From: Bacteroidia bacterium
GTDB lineage: Bacteria; Bacteroidota; Bacteroidia; B-17B0; Aurantibacillaceae
Length of the DNA: 64,000 bases
Direction: 5' to 3'
Assembly (NCBI GenBank): GCA_016787705.1
Contig: JAEUTP010000004.1
Coordinates: forward strand, 43,709-107,708
Shown here: in pieces, positions 17,621 to 27,228 of the stretch
Numbering within the stretch: the stretch's first letter is position 1
Layout of the letters: each line of letters opens with the position of its first letter
The notes under the pieces: generated by a model
Database searches by the model: none
Seen by the model: the letters and a program-made list of their open reading frames with translations, nothing else
What the model was told of the DNA's origin: nothing
Program-made: the position numbers and the translations under genes

Positions 17621-18433
17621 TTAATAATTAATTGTTTTAATAATTTCGTCTTTGTCGTAAAATATTTCTTTTTCTAATTCCCCTGATTTATTATAGTACG
17701 ACCATTTACCAATTTTAAATGCATTTCTATAACCAGCCTTTAATATCGAACGATATTCGTTTTCTGCTTCGTATTGCCCAGTAATTTTAATAACTCCGTT
17801 ATCGTGAAATTCTTTGAATTCGTCAACTAATGAATAATTAAACCAAAATCTATCTTGTAATATTTTACCATTTTCATAGTAAAGAATTTCATGCACCTTA
17901 TTTTCCCAATCAACTTTGTGAGGATCGAACATTTTTTGTCCGTTTTTGTAATATTTTTCAAGGAAAAATAAGTTTAGGCCTTTTTCTTGAAGTTTTGCTT
18001 CTAATTTACCATTGTCATAATACATTAATGTTACACAAGTGTCATTATTGCATTTTCGACTAAGTTTTAACTGTTTATTTTTATGGTATTTCGTTCCTTC
18101 CCAAAGTTCAGCATTGCCGTTCTTTTTGCTATAATAAATTTGTTTTACTTGACCGTTTTCGAACCACTCTCTTATCGTGTCCATTAAACCTTTGCTGTCA
18201 CAGTTAAATTCTGAAGCAAGTTTTTTCTTTTTATCGTCGTAGTATATCCTGAATTTTTTATTTTCTTTTTCTTTATTTGAAATTTTGAGAAAGTAATTTA
18301 TTTCGGAGGTGTCTTGAAAGGTTTTAAAAACACCAACTTTTGCAGTGTCCGAAATAACGTAGTCAATTGTCTGAGCACTAAGTTGTCCGAGTGAGAGTAG
18401 AAGTAGTATGAAACTGAGCGTTTTTAAATTCAT
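17621..18433 (-). CDS. YwqK-like (MORN-variant repeat) secreted protein
   Basis: 270 residues with a signal peptide (to LSAQ). Repeats of the toxin-antitoxin YwqK/MORN-2 type follow: FRIYYDDKKKKLASEF, REWFENGQVKQIYY, TLMYYDNGKLEAKL, KYYKNGQKMFD, LYYENGKILQDRFW, KEFHDNGVIKITGQY and WSYYNKSGELEKEIFYD. These beta-hairpin repeats occur widely in Bacteroidota, and the antitoxin label for the family should not be read as function here. It is the first gene of the cassette array. No TAnnTTTG element is clear upstream. Confidence 0.8.
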   Translation of the reverse strand: MNLKTLSFILLLLSLGQLSAQTIDYVISDTAKVGVFKTFQDTSEINYFLKISNKEKENKKFRIYYDDKKKKLASEFNCDSKGLMDTIREWFENGQVKQIYYSKKNGNAELWEGTKYHKNKQLKLSRKCNNDTCVTLMYYDNGKLEAKLQEKGLNLFFLEKYYKNGQKMFDPHKVDWENKVHEILYYENGKILQDRFWFNYSLVDEFKEFHDNGVIKITGQYEAENEYRSILKAGYRNAFKIGKWSYYNKSGELEKEIFYDKDEIIKTINY

Positions 18434-18479
18434 TTAAAATGTTTTTGTCTACCGAAATGTTTGTCCGCCGTATTGGTTA

Positions 18480-18543
18480 TAACTACCCGCTAAGCGCCAT
18501 AAAGCCGCTTCCAAACAATTACAAACGCTTAAAAACGGCTAGC
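18480..18543 (-). repeat. 64-bp dispersed element, copy A (array leader or half-site)
   Basis: In minus orientation it reads from GCTAGCCG to GTAGTTA and matches 63803-63866 in 59 of 64 positions without gaps. Homology stops abruptly after GTTA, where the cassette core begins (GTTATAACC here). It holds a stem AGCCGTTT/AAGCGGCT, closed by a G-T pair, so one difference from copy B preserves pairing. It sits between the terminator of the PorE-like gene and the first cassette. Confidence 0.75.
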
Positions 18544-18571
18544 CGGTTTACTTTACCAAATATAATAAATA

Positions 18572-18602
18572 AAAAAGCCTTCTGCATAACAGAAGGCTTT
18601 TT
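18572..18602 (-). terminator. Terminator of the PorE-like gene
   Basis: 13-bp perfect arms AAAAAGCCTTCTG/CAGAAGGCTTTTT with a 5-base loop, 38 bases beyond the minus-strand stop at 18640. Confidence 0.88.
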
Positions 18603-18639
18603 CTTTGGGCTTATGCCTTACGGGGCAAGAGCTAAAGAT

Positions 18640-20919
18640 CTAATTAATTGTTTTCCCTAAAAAATCAAGCATTATCAGATCTTCGAGTGTGTAGCGTTTG
18701 CCATCAACAAATGCAACAATCCAGGCATCTTTTTGCCCTTTTGCAATTGCTTTTTGGCGTTGTACTTCTGCTTCTTTTAATGTGGTAAATTCTTTTTGTG
18801 TAAAGCGCGTAATACCATCAGGGTAATTTATTACTTCTGCTTTACCATATACCTGTAAGTTTGGGTATTTAAAATTTTCCGGTTTACGGTAGGCTCCAAT
18901 CTGCACTTTAAAAATTAAATTACCCGCGCAATAGTTACCGGCCATATTTAATAACTGGTTATAATAAGTAATATCGTTTAACGATTTTCCTTTTAGCGGA
19001 CCAAAATCAGGCAAAGTAGCATCTGAGCAAGGCGATGTTGTTGTAGCAACCGTATTTGTTTCGCTGGTGGTTGGTGTAACAACTGCTAATGTTGTATTTG
19101 TTTCAGTGGTTGTAGGCGTCACAACCGCAACCGTTGGGCTTACTGTGGTGGTTGGATTTTCTACCGCAACTGTAGGTGTTACTTCTGTAGTAGTTGGTGT
19201 AACCACTGCAACTGTTGGTGTTACGGCTACTGTTGGATTAGTTGCTAGGACGGTTTGTGTGCTTACCAAATAAAAATCTCTTACAATTTCTTTATATTCT
19301 GTTATTTTTTCTACATCCAGTTCTTCTTCAACAGCTTCATACTTATCTGCAGATACTCTTACTTTATAAACTGCGCCGGGATTAATTGTAGTTAAATATT
19401 TACCGGTTGCCGAGTTTGAATAGTAAGTGCCTAATACCAATCTACCATCAGCACTTATTTCGTTTTGCGATAAGATCTCTAATTCTTCTTTTGTGTATTG
19501 GTCTTTTGGTATATTACGAATGATCTCAATTTTTGCTTCTATGGGTTGATCGTTGGCATAAATGGTTCCTTTTAATAAAGCAATAACCGGTTTCTCACCT
19601 AATATACCCGGTGTTACTGTGTAAATGTCGTTTTTACCCTTACCACTCGAAGAGGCTCTGTTACTACTAAAATATCCTCTATCACCTTTTGAGTTGATCA
19701 CGTAATAGCGGTCATCTTCGGTAGTATTTAAAGGCAAGCCCATGCTTTTTGGCGTGGTCCATTCATTATCTTTTTTAATAGTGAACATAATATCGTAACC
19801 GCCAATACTCATATGTCCTTTTGAACTTAAAAATAAAGTAATACCATCAGGGTGAATAAAAGGCGCGTCGTCATCAAGGGGCGTATTAATTACTGGGCCC
19901 ATGTTTTTTGGAGGCCCCCAATCACCATCGGTTTTTTCGCTTATCCAGATATCCCTGCCACCATATCCTCCGGGCCTCTCGCTGGCAAAGTATAAATACC
20001 TTCCGTCAGCAGAAATAGAACAAGAGCCTTCCCATGAATCGCTATTAATATTCTTATTTAATAATTCGGGTTTTGTAAATTCATCTCCAACCAATTTACT
20101 CATGGCAATATCGCCAGAGTTTTTGGCATCGCTATAAAATGTAAATAAAGTTTGCCCATCGGGTGAAATAGCGATAGCAGCATCGTTACCTTTTGTATTA
20201 ATAGCATCAATACCTATTGGTTCGGCGTATTTATTATCAGGGCGTTTATATGCTACGTAAACATCTTCGTTATAACGACCTTCAATAAGATCAGGTTCAA
20301 GACTGGAATTTAATTTACCGCCAATACTTTGTTTGCCACTGTAGGTAAAAAACATAATAGATTCGTCGGTAGTAATTACAGGCACATATTGTTCTTCATC
20401 TGTATTAATAGGTGAACCTACGTTTACAATATCTGCAATTATTTTACCGGCAATTAATTGTTTACCATTATTACAGTTAGTTATTGTAAGCTTTGCATCT
20501 TCTACCATTATCTTATGCTCTTTTTTAAGCGAAGACGAATTGTCTTTTACAAAAGCTTCAAGTATGGTAATGGCCTCGTCAAATTTATAATTAGCGTGAT
20601 TGGCTTTACCTAAAAAGTACTCAACATCAGTAAATTTAGGAAGGTCTTTTTTTATTTCCTCAAATATCTCAAGAGCTCTTTCTTTTCTTTCAGGATTTCT
20701 TAAAGCGGCAATACCTAAATTTAATTTATAATTAAACTCTTTTGGGTATTTGGCATTAAGCGCATCAAATTTATCGTAAGCCGCTGCATAATCCTCATCG
20801 TTTAAGGCATTATACGCATCTTCTTCCAATTCTTTTTTGGTTTTTGTTTGCCCCGAGGCCGACAAAACACTCAAAAAAAGGAAGAAAATAACAAGTTGTA
20901 AATAACCGGTTTTAAGCAT
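18640..20919 (-). CDS. PorE-like TPR-PD40 protein with C-terminal SPOR-type domain
   Basis: About 759 residues from ATG at 20919. Order: signal peptide, TPR-like helices (about 30-150, DAYNALNDEDYAAAYDKF), WD40-like PD40 propeller (about 170-430, AIAISPDGQTLF, SISADGRYLYFASERPGGYGGRDIW, FSSNRASSSGKGKNDIY) and a carboxypeptidase-regulatory-like domain (about 440-540). A T/V/P-rich repeat linker (about 555-625) precedes a terminal SPOR-like module (IFKVQIGAYRKPENF...KDAWIVAFVDGKRY). PorE of T9SS has TPR, PD40 and CRD followed by an OmpA-like peptidoglycan-binding domain. Here a glycan-binding SPOR-like module occupies that place. An envelope-anchoring role is inferred. Confidence 0.8.
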   Translation of the reverse strand: MLKTGYLQLVIFFLFLSVLSASGQTKTKKELEEDAYNALNDEDYAAAYDKFDALNAKYPKEFNYKLNLGIAALRNPERKERALEIFEEIKKDLPKFTDVEYFLGKANHANYKFDEAITILEAFVKDNSSSLKKEHKIMVEDAKLTITNCNNGKQLIAGKIIADIVNVGSPINTDEEQYVPVITTDESIMFFTYSGKQSIGGKLNSSLEPDLIEGRYNEDVYVAYKRPDNKYAEPIGIDAINTKGNDAAIAISPDGQTLFTFYSDAKNSGDIAMSKLVGDEFTKPELLNKNINSDSWEGSCSISADGRYLYFASERPGGYGGRDIWISEKTDGDWGPPKNMGPVINTPLDDDAPFIHPDGITLFLSSKGHMSIGGYDIMFTIKKDNEWTTPKSMGLPLNTTEDDRYYVINSKGDRGYFSSNRASSSGKGKNDIYTVTPGILGEKPVIALLKGTIYANDQPIEAKIEIIRNIPKDQYTKEELEILSQNEISADGRLVLGTYYSNSATGKYLTTINPGAVYKVRVSADKYEAVEEELDVEKITEYKEIVRDFYLVSTQTVLATNPTVAVTPTVAVVTPTTTEVTPTVAVENPTTTVSPTVAVVTPTTTETNTTLAVVTPTTSETNTVATTTSPCSDATLPDFGPLKGKSLNDITYYNQLLNMAGNYCAGNLIFKVQIGAYRKPENFKYPNLQVYGKAEVINYPDGITRFTQKEFTTLKEAEVQRQKAIAKGQKDAWIVAFVDGKRYTLEDLIMLDFLGKTIN
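19027..19250 (-). repeat. Degenerate tandem repeat encoding T/V/P linker
   Basis: In-frame repeats encode variants of TPTVAVVTPTTTE about six times within the PorE-like gene. The codons are near-identical (GTTGTAACACC types), suggesting expansion by slippage. Confidence 0.7.
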
Positions 20920-21035
20920 AGTTAACGATTGCAAATAATTCCTATAAAATTTGTAATAAAAGCGCCTTAATATATACCCTTGATTATAAACTTATTAAGA
21001 ATGACCTTTTAATAAGTCTGAACCCCTAAAAACCT

Positions 21036-21635
21036 TTACCAGCTACACTTACAGGCCGGGCTAAAATAAATAATGGTGTTAGGAAGCATGGATTGGATAT
21101 TATCCTGGTGAATTTGAGGAATGAGAATGTTGCGAAGATCCATCGTTTTTAACTTGCTAAGTTTTTTTAATGTCTCAGGAAAATACTCCAGATTATTGCT
21201 CCACAAATCAGCAATTTCTAAATTTTCCAAATCACCAAAAGAGTAGGGTAGCCTTCCAATTTCGTTTTGGTTAACGTTTAAATACTTTAAATTTTTTAAG
21301 CCACCTATACTATTTGGTAATGCTTCTAAACCATTTTTACTAACAATTAAATATTGCAGGTTCTTTAATTTAATGATCGAATCAGGAAGTTCTTTTATGG
21401 AATTCTTACTAATATCAAGATATTGCAGGTTTTTAAATTTTAAGATCTGCATTGGAAAATCTTTATACTTCTTTTTTCTAAGGCTTAATTTTACCACTTT
21501 ATCCGGATCTCGGCGGGCACTATCCAGGTCGGTAAACTCATCGTATGTTGCAAGAGCTAACGAATCCAATAATGTTTCTTGTGCCGAAACCGAAATTCCT
21601 GTAAATAAAATAAATAATAAAAGTAAGTTTTTCAT
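21036..21635 (-). CDS. Secreted leucine-rich-repeat protein
   Basis: 199 residues with a signal peptide (to VSAQE). About five LRRs of 23 residues follow, of the type LKNLQYLDISKNSIKELPDSI (about 66-180). The end CKCSW carries Cys residues that may cap the solenoid. LRR proteins bind other proteins, and the partner is unknown. It lies upstream of the PorE-like gene on the same strand but 100 bases away, so it is probably separate. Confidence 0.85.
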   Translation of the reverse strand: MKNLLLLFILFTGISVSAQETLLDSLALATYDEFTDLDSARRDPDKVVKLSLRKKKYKDFPMQILKFKNLQYLDISKNSIKELPDSIIKLKNLQYLIVSKNGLEALPNSIGGLKNLKYLNVNQNEIGRLPYSFGDLENLEIADLWSNNLEYFPETLKKLSKLKTMDLRNILIPQIHQDNIQSMLPNTIIYFSPACKCSW

Positions 21636-21649
21636 CTATTCAGTTTTGC

Positions 21650-21715
21650 CACAAATTTTACTGATAATACAGAGATAATCTGTGCACTCTGCGAAATCTG
21701 TGGCTTAAAATTTCG
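21650..21715. repeat. Dispersed intergenic repeat of the CACAGATT type
   Basis: On the minus strand the spacer holds GCCACAGATTTCGCAGA followed by GCACAGATTATC and an imperfect inverted partner (AAATTTGTGGC). I recognise this as a class of repeat scattered between bacterial genes. No coding potential is seen. Confidence 0.5.
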
Positions 21716-21740
21716 CAAATTATTGCAGTACCACTGCAAT

Positions 21741-22676
21741 TCAGTTTTTATTTATTAATGCTAAACAATTTGCTTTATCAGCATGCAGTTGTGCAATTAG
21801 TTCATTTAAATTATTAAATTTTTCTTCATCACGCAGCCATTTTATAAAATTTAACGTTATGGTCTTATTATAAAGGTCGCCTTCAAAATCAAAAATATTA
21901 ACTTCTATCTTTATTTTACTATCAGTATCTGTTGTTGGATTAATACCAATGTTTAACATGCCAAAATATTTCTTTTCATCAATAAAAACATCAACAAAAT
22001 AAACGCCAATTTTTGGTATAAGCTTATCTGTTCCTTCTATTTGCAGGTTAGCTGTAGGAAAACCAATGGTTCGGCCCAATTGTTTGCCTTTTACAACCTT
22101 TGCCTTTAAAAAAAACGAATGGCCTAAAAAAGAATTAGCCTTTTCAATATCACCGGCTTCAATGGCTTTACGAATGTTGGTGCTGCTTATAGCCATACTA
22201 TCAATATCCTGTTTACTTATTTCTTCAATGGTGAACTGATATTTTGCACTGTGCTCTTTTAAGGTGTTGATGTCTCCCCGGCGATCTTTACCAAAACGAT
22301 GATCGTAACCAATTACAAGATGTTTAACATTTAATTGCTTTAATAAGATTTCTTCCAGGTAATCCTGCACATCCAGTTGCGAAAAGGTCTTGTTAAAAGG
22401 GTAAACAACGGTTACATCAACCCCATATTTTTCAAGCAGGTAAAGCTTTTCGTCAATAATACTAATTATTTTAAGGTCTTTTTGCTCAGGAAATAATACT
22501 TTACGGGGATGAGGCTCAAAAGTTAATACTACGGTTTTTAACCCATGTTTTTCTTTGAGCTCTTTAAGGCGGCTAAGTATCTTTTGATGCCCAAGGTGTA
22601 CACCGTCAAAGGTGCCAATGGTTAAAATGGTAGGGGTTTCAATCCTGAAATGTTCGGTATTTTGTACAATTAACAC
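21741..22676 (-). CDS. ribF: Bifunctional riboflavin kinase/FMN adenylyltransferase
   Basis: 311 residues from GTG. The N-terminal FAD synthetase (nucleotidyltransferase) domain has GTFDGVHLGHQ (about 21-31), VIGYDHRFGKDRRGD and ISSTNIRKAIEAGDIEKAN. The C-terminal flavokinase domain begins GKQLGRTIGFPTANL (about 196-210), then FVDVFIDEKKYFGMLNIGINPT. It converts riboflavin to FMN and FAD in the cytoplasm. Length is standard. It diverges from atpD. Confidence 0.95.
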   Translation of the reverse strand: MLIVQNTEHFRIETPTILTIGTFDGVHLGHQKILSRLKELKEKHGLKTVVLTFEPHPRKVLFPEQKDLKIISIIDEKLYLLEKYGVDVTVVYPFNKTFSQLDVQDYLEEILLKQLNVKHLVIGYDHRFGKDRRGDINTLKEHSAKYQFTIEEISKQDIDSMAISSTNIRKAIEAGDIEKANSFLGHSFFLKAKVVKGKQLGRTIGFPTANLQIEGTDKLIPKIGVYFVDVFIDEKKYFGMLNIGINPTTDTDSKIKIEVNIFDFEGDLYNKTITLNFIKWLRDEEKFNNLNELIAQLHADKANCLALINKN

Positions 22677-22812
22677 AATGTAAAAATAGGGTAATTATTT
22701 TAATTTTATTTCTAAGGCTTTGTGTGCTTTTTTTTAAGACAAAAAGGGATTTAAAAACGACCAATTAAAGAGTTTGTAAAAACAGGCTTTATTGTTAAAA
22801 AGCCATTAATAA

Positions 22813-24393
<1,581 letters not shown>

Positions 24394-24400
24394 TTTATTT

Positions 24401-24464
24401 CTTGTTTCTAGTTTTTGGTTTCTAGTTAAACCAGGAACAAAAAACAAGAAGCTTGAAACCTAAA
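24401..24464. repeat. Imperfect palindromic repeat between atpD and atpC
   Basis: The spacer holds CTTGTTTCTAG, GGTTTCTAGTT and the inverted counterparts AACCAGGAAC and AACAAGAAG. The layout resembles a small dispersed palindromic element inserted within an operon. It ends just before the atpC ribosome-binding region (AAAAAGGA). Confidence 0.5.
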
Positions 24465-24469
24465 AAGGA

Positions 24470-24706
24470 ATGAAAATAGAAATTATAACACCTGATAAAA
24501 AGCTGTACGAGGGTACTATTAAATCGGCAGTTTTTCCTGGTTCAGAAGGCAGCTTCGGTATCTTAAATAACCATGCGCCTTTGATAGGGACTTTAAAAGC
24601 AGGTAAAGTAGAATTAGTGGATGAGAATAATACCAAGATCGACTTTGATATTAAAGGCGGCGTTGTTGAAGTTCTAAAAAACAAAGTGATTGTTTTGGCA
24701 GGTTAA
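24470..24706 (+). CDS. atpC: F-type ATP synthase subunit epsilon
   Basis: 78 residues. Only the N-terminal beta-sandwich domain is present (MKIEIITPDKKLYEGTIKSA, PGSEGSFGILNNHAPLIGTL, FDIKGGVVEVLKNKVIVLAG). The helical C-terminal domain that inhibits ATP hydrolysis in many bacteria is absent, as is usual in Bacteroidota. It is cotranscribed with atpD across a 76-base repeat-containing gap and ends before a strong terminator. Confidence 0.93.
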   Translation: MKIEIITPDKKLYEGTIKSAVFPGSEGSFGILNNHAPLIGTLKAGKVELVDENNTKIDFDIKGGVVEVLKNKVIVLAG

Positions 24707-24730
24707 TTTTATTATTACACAGTGTATTTA

Positions 24731-24763
24731 AAAAAGCGAAAGAGAGATCTTTCGCTTTTTTTA
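24731..24763 (+). terminator. Terminator of atpDC
   Basis: 13-bp arms AAAAAGCGAAAGA/TCTTTCGCTTTTT with a GAGA loop and a T tail. Confidence 0.9.
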
Positions 24764-24774
24764 TTGCTTAATTA

Positions 24775-24894
24775 TCCTCCTTTGGAGGAGGTGTCACGAA
24801 GTGACGGAGGAGGAAATATTGTGAACCTCATTTTGCTAAAGCGTAAAACCTTCCTCGTAGCTTCGCGCCACTCCGTCAAGAGGGAGATACTGTG
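24775..24894. repeat. Inverted pair of REP-like palindromic units
   Basis: The first unit reads CCTCCTTTGGAGGAGG, then GTGTCACGAAGTGAC and GGAGGAGG. A diverged second unit lies in opposite orientation (CCTTCCTCGTAGCTTCGCG... to AAGAGGGAG). The palindromic heads and paired inverted layout resemble BIME-type repeats. Confidence 0.6.
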
Positions 24895-24958
24895 TGCAGA
24901 AGTTCATTTCTTAACATCAAAACTCAAAACCGTTTATTAAATTTACAGGAGCATAAAA

Positions 24959-26014
24959 TTGGAAGAGCCCAAAAAAATATCGTCAAGCATTTTTAAATTA
25001 GGATTATTGAACGCCCTGGTTTGCTTAACCGGCTTTTTAATGCTTTTTTATTTTGGCAATTTTAAAATTGATATCGCTTATCTTTTACTCTCTACATTTA
25101 TTTGTTTTATTACCGGCTTTTTAATTCTTTATTATTTTTATTACGTTTCGGTTACCCGAAAAATAAACGCGCTTGCAGAAAAGATACGTTCAAAATTTTT
25201 AAATAAAGAGATCCCGCAAAAGCACGACCAGCTGGAAGAGCAGGATGGTATTACCTTATTGGAAGAAAAAGTAGATGACCTTATTGAAACACGAAGAAAA
25301 GAGTTAGATCATTTTGAGAATTTAGATAGTTACCGTAAAGAATATTTAGGAAACGTATCCCATGAATTAAAAACACCTGTATTTAATATACAGGGTTATG
25401 TTGACACCCTTATTAATGGAGGTTTAGAAGATGAAACCATTAACCGCGATTATTTAAAGCGTGCCGAAAAAAGCATTGATCGTTTAATAAATATTATTGA
25501 TGATCTTGAAACTATTACCCAATTAGAAAGCGGCGAGTTGCAATTGGATATGGATAATTTTGACATTGCGTATTTAATAAAAGATATTTACGCTGCATTA
25601 GAATTAATTGCGGCCAAGAAAAATATAAAATTAGAACTTGCCAAAAAATACGAAAAACCTATTTACGTAAAGGCCGATAAATTCCGTATAAGACAGGTGC
25701 TTGTAAATTTGATCACTAACAGTGTTAAATATGGCAAGGATAATGGCACTACCGAAATTTCTTTAAATTATCTTAACGATGATGTTGTAATTGAAATAAA
25801 AGATAACGGAATGGGTATTGAAGCGGTTCATTTACCACGTTTATTTGAACGTTTTTACCGTATAGATAAAGGGCGTAGTCGCGAACAGGGCGGAACCGGT
25901 TTAGGCCTGGCAATTGTTAAACATATTATTGAGGCTCATCAAAAATCAATAAAAGTTGAGAGTGAAGTGGGTAAGGGAACTTTGTTTACTTTTTCTTTAT
26001 CGGCCGGGCAATAA
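24959..26014 (+). CDS. Orphan membrane sensor histidine kinase (PhoR-like)
   Basis: 351 residues from TTG, preceded by AGGAG. Two transmembrane helices (about 13-31 and 41-63) have almost no periplasmic loop, so sensing is probably intramembrane or cytoplasmic. The dimerisation domain has the phospho-accepting His at about 135 in GNVSHELKTP. The ATPase domain shows the N box (VLVNLITNSVKYG), DNGMGIE, FERFYRIDKGRSR and GGTGLGLAIVKHI. No response regulator is adjacent, so its partner is unknown. It follows the atpC terminator and a repeat. Confidence 0.9.
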   Translation: MEEPKKISSSIFKLGLLNALVCLTGFLMLFYFGNFKIDIAYLLLSTFICFITGFLILYYFYYVSVTRKINALAEKIRSKFLNKEIPQKHDQLEEQDGITLLEEKVDDLIETRRKELDHFENLDSYRKEYLGNVSHELKTPVFNIQGYVDTLINGGLEDETINRDYLKRAEKSIDRLINIIDDLETITQLESGELQLDMDNFDIAYLIKDIYAALELIAAKKNIKLELAKKYEKPIYVKADKFRIRQVLVNLITNSVKYGKDNGTTEISLNYLNDDVVIEIKDNGMGIEAVHLPRLFERFYRIDKGRSREQGGTGLGLAIVKHIIEAHQKSIKVESEVGKGTLFTFSLSAGQ

Positions 26015-26123
26015 GCGTTAAAACCCTTAAAAAAGCTAAAAATTTTTGACAACTTGTTGAAAAAACGAGGCATTTTATTGCTAAACTTGCCTATTATTAG
26101 TAAAATTGCAAAAACTATTTACA

Positions 26124-26468
26124 ATGGCTGAAATTCACATAACAGGAATCAATTATATAGAAATTAACTCTCAGGAAGGTTTGGAATTTAAATACAAACC
26201 CGAAGTTCCAAAACTTAAATTAGTAGGTACTTTATTAAATGCTGAAAGCGAAGATGAGGAGGATGGTGTATTGTTTTTAACCCAAAAACAATTAAACCAG
26301 GTTTTAACAAATAAAGATGTAGATCTAAAATTAGTTGACGACCGTTGGACGCCAAGCAAGCCATTATCAAAAGAGCAAATTAAAAAAGTTGGATTAGTAG
26401 ATGTTGATGCTGAGTATTTAGGTGCAGCCGGTGATTTTAAATGCTACGAAGCAGTTAAAGTTTCGTAA
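26124..26468 (+). CDS. Hypothetical cytoplasmic protein
   Basis: 114 residues from ATG (MAEIHITGINYIEI). A TTG six codons upstream is less likely. It is acidic with a beta-rich start, a short acidic turn (ESEDEEDG) and the tail LGAAGDFKCYEAVKVS. No signal or membrane segment is seen. No family is recognised. Its stop abuts the stop of the convergent gene. Confidence 0.6.
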   Translation: MAEIHITGINYIEINSQEGLEFKYKPEVPKLKLVGTLLNAESEDEEDGVLFLTQKQLNQVLTNKDVDLKLVDDRWTPSKPLSKEQIKKVGLVDVDAEYLGAAGDFKCYEAVKVS

Positions 26469-27149
26469 TTACCAAACCGCAGGCCCTTTCTTTTTAGTGA
26501 ATTTTGAATTAGGAAATAATTCATAATACAACTGATCGAACCAAACTAAAATTTTAAAACTATAAGTAGGCGAATTTAATTTTTCGCCTATTTTTTTGCT
26601 GTTTACTAATGTAAAACGATAGGCTACATCAGCGCCCAGGCCAAACCACCTGAATACTTTAAACTGAACAGTAATGCCGGGCTCATAAAGCAATAAAAAG
26701 TGTTTTTTGTTATCTTCTCTCAGTAAATAGTTCTTATCGTTCTTCCACCAGGCAAAGCCCGTTCCCGCTTGTATAGGCACACTCAGCTGCCAGCGCTTGG
26801 TTTTGTGAAAAACAAAATCAATATAATAGGCAATGTAGGCCATTTTTAAAAAGCGGGAAATTGTATCTGTTTTGCCCAATTCATTCTCTATATAAAAATC
26901 TTTTTTAAAATCCGACTTCAGCCAGCTAATACCTCCTCCAACTCTTAATTTTCTTTGAAAAGCAACGCCTAATCTAACACCTGTTACACTTATTATTTGG
27001 TTATCAATAAAACTGTTCCTCGATTCTAATCGCGCGTCAATACTCGATTTGTTGTTAAAAATATCATGCAACGAATCCAGGAACTGAGCACGGCTCAATA
27101 CGCAACAAAAAAATAGTATTATGAAACAAAACTTCTTCAACTCTAACAA
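26469..27149 (-). CDS. Hypothetical secreted outer-membrane beta-barrel-like protein
   Basis: 226 residues with a TTG start. A second TTG three codons on, giving MKKFCFIILFF, is a plausible alternative. The signal peptide ends near SRAQF. Strand-like segments follow: VTGVRLGVAFQRKLRVGGGISW, WQLSVPIQAGTGFAWWK, ITVQFKVFRWFGLGADVAYRFTL. The layout fits a small porin-like barrel. It diverges from recG with about 80 bases between starts. Confidence 0.65.
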   Translation of the reverse strand: MLELKKFCFIILFFCCVLSRAQFLDSLHDIFNNKSSIDARLESRNSFIDNQIISVTGVRLGVAFQRKLRVGGGISWLKSDFKKDFYIENELGKTDTISRFLKMAYIAYYIDFVFHKTKRWQLSVPIQAGTGFAWWKNDKNYLLREDNKKHFLLLYEPGITVQFKVFRWFGLGADVAYRFTLVNSKKIGEKLNSPTYSFKILVWFDQLYYELFPNSKFTKKKGPAVW

Positions 27150-27228
27150 AATTACGTTTATAACTCTTTTTAATACATTGGGTTACTCAATTGTTTCAAC
27201 AACGTACTTGTAGTAATTTTAGGAATTG

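Larger units (their letters stand above)
15564..18483 (-). mobile_element. Integron-type gene cassette array without integrase
   Basis: Four co-oriented small genes (YwqK-type, barrel-like, lipoprotein, SnoaL-like) each sit in a unit bounded by GTT-type cores, with long attC-like sites between them. All four encode exported proteins and most are of unknown function, as is usual for cassettes. No tyrosine recombinase is encoded in the window, so at best this is an attC cluster without its integrase. The upstream boundary is the 64-bp element ending at 18480. The downstream boundary is uncertain and could extend to 14220. Confidence 0.55.

Noticed and set aside
18480..18543. The 64-bp element as a complete attC site
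   Set aside because: No sequence complementary to the downstream core (GTTATAACC or GTTAGGC) lies at its far end, so only a half-site or attI-like role is supported.
18439..18660. Open frame of 73 codons on the plus strand
   Set aside because: It covers the 64-bp element, the cassette start and a terminator, so it is not a gene.
19027..19250. Possible CRISPR-like repeat track
   Set aside because: The repeats are in-frame protein repeats without unique spacers of constant length.
24722..24940. Open frame of 72 codons after atpC
   Set aside because: It is made of the terminator hairpin and REP-like repeats.
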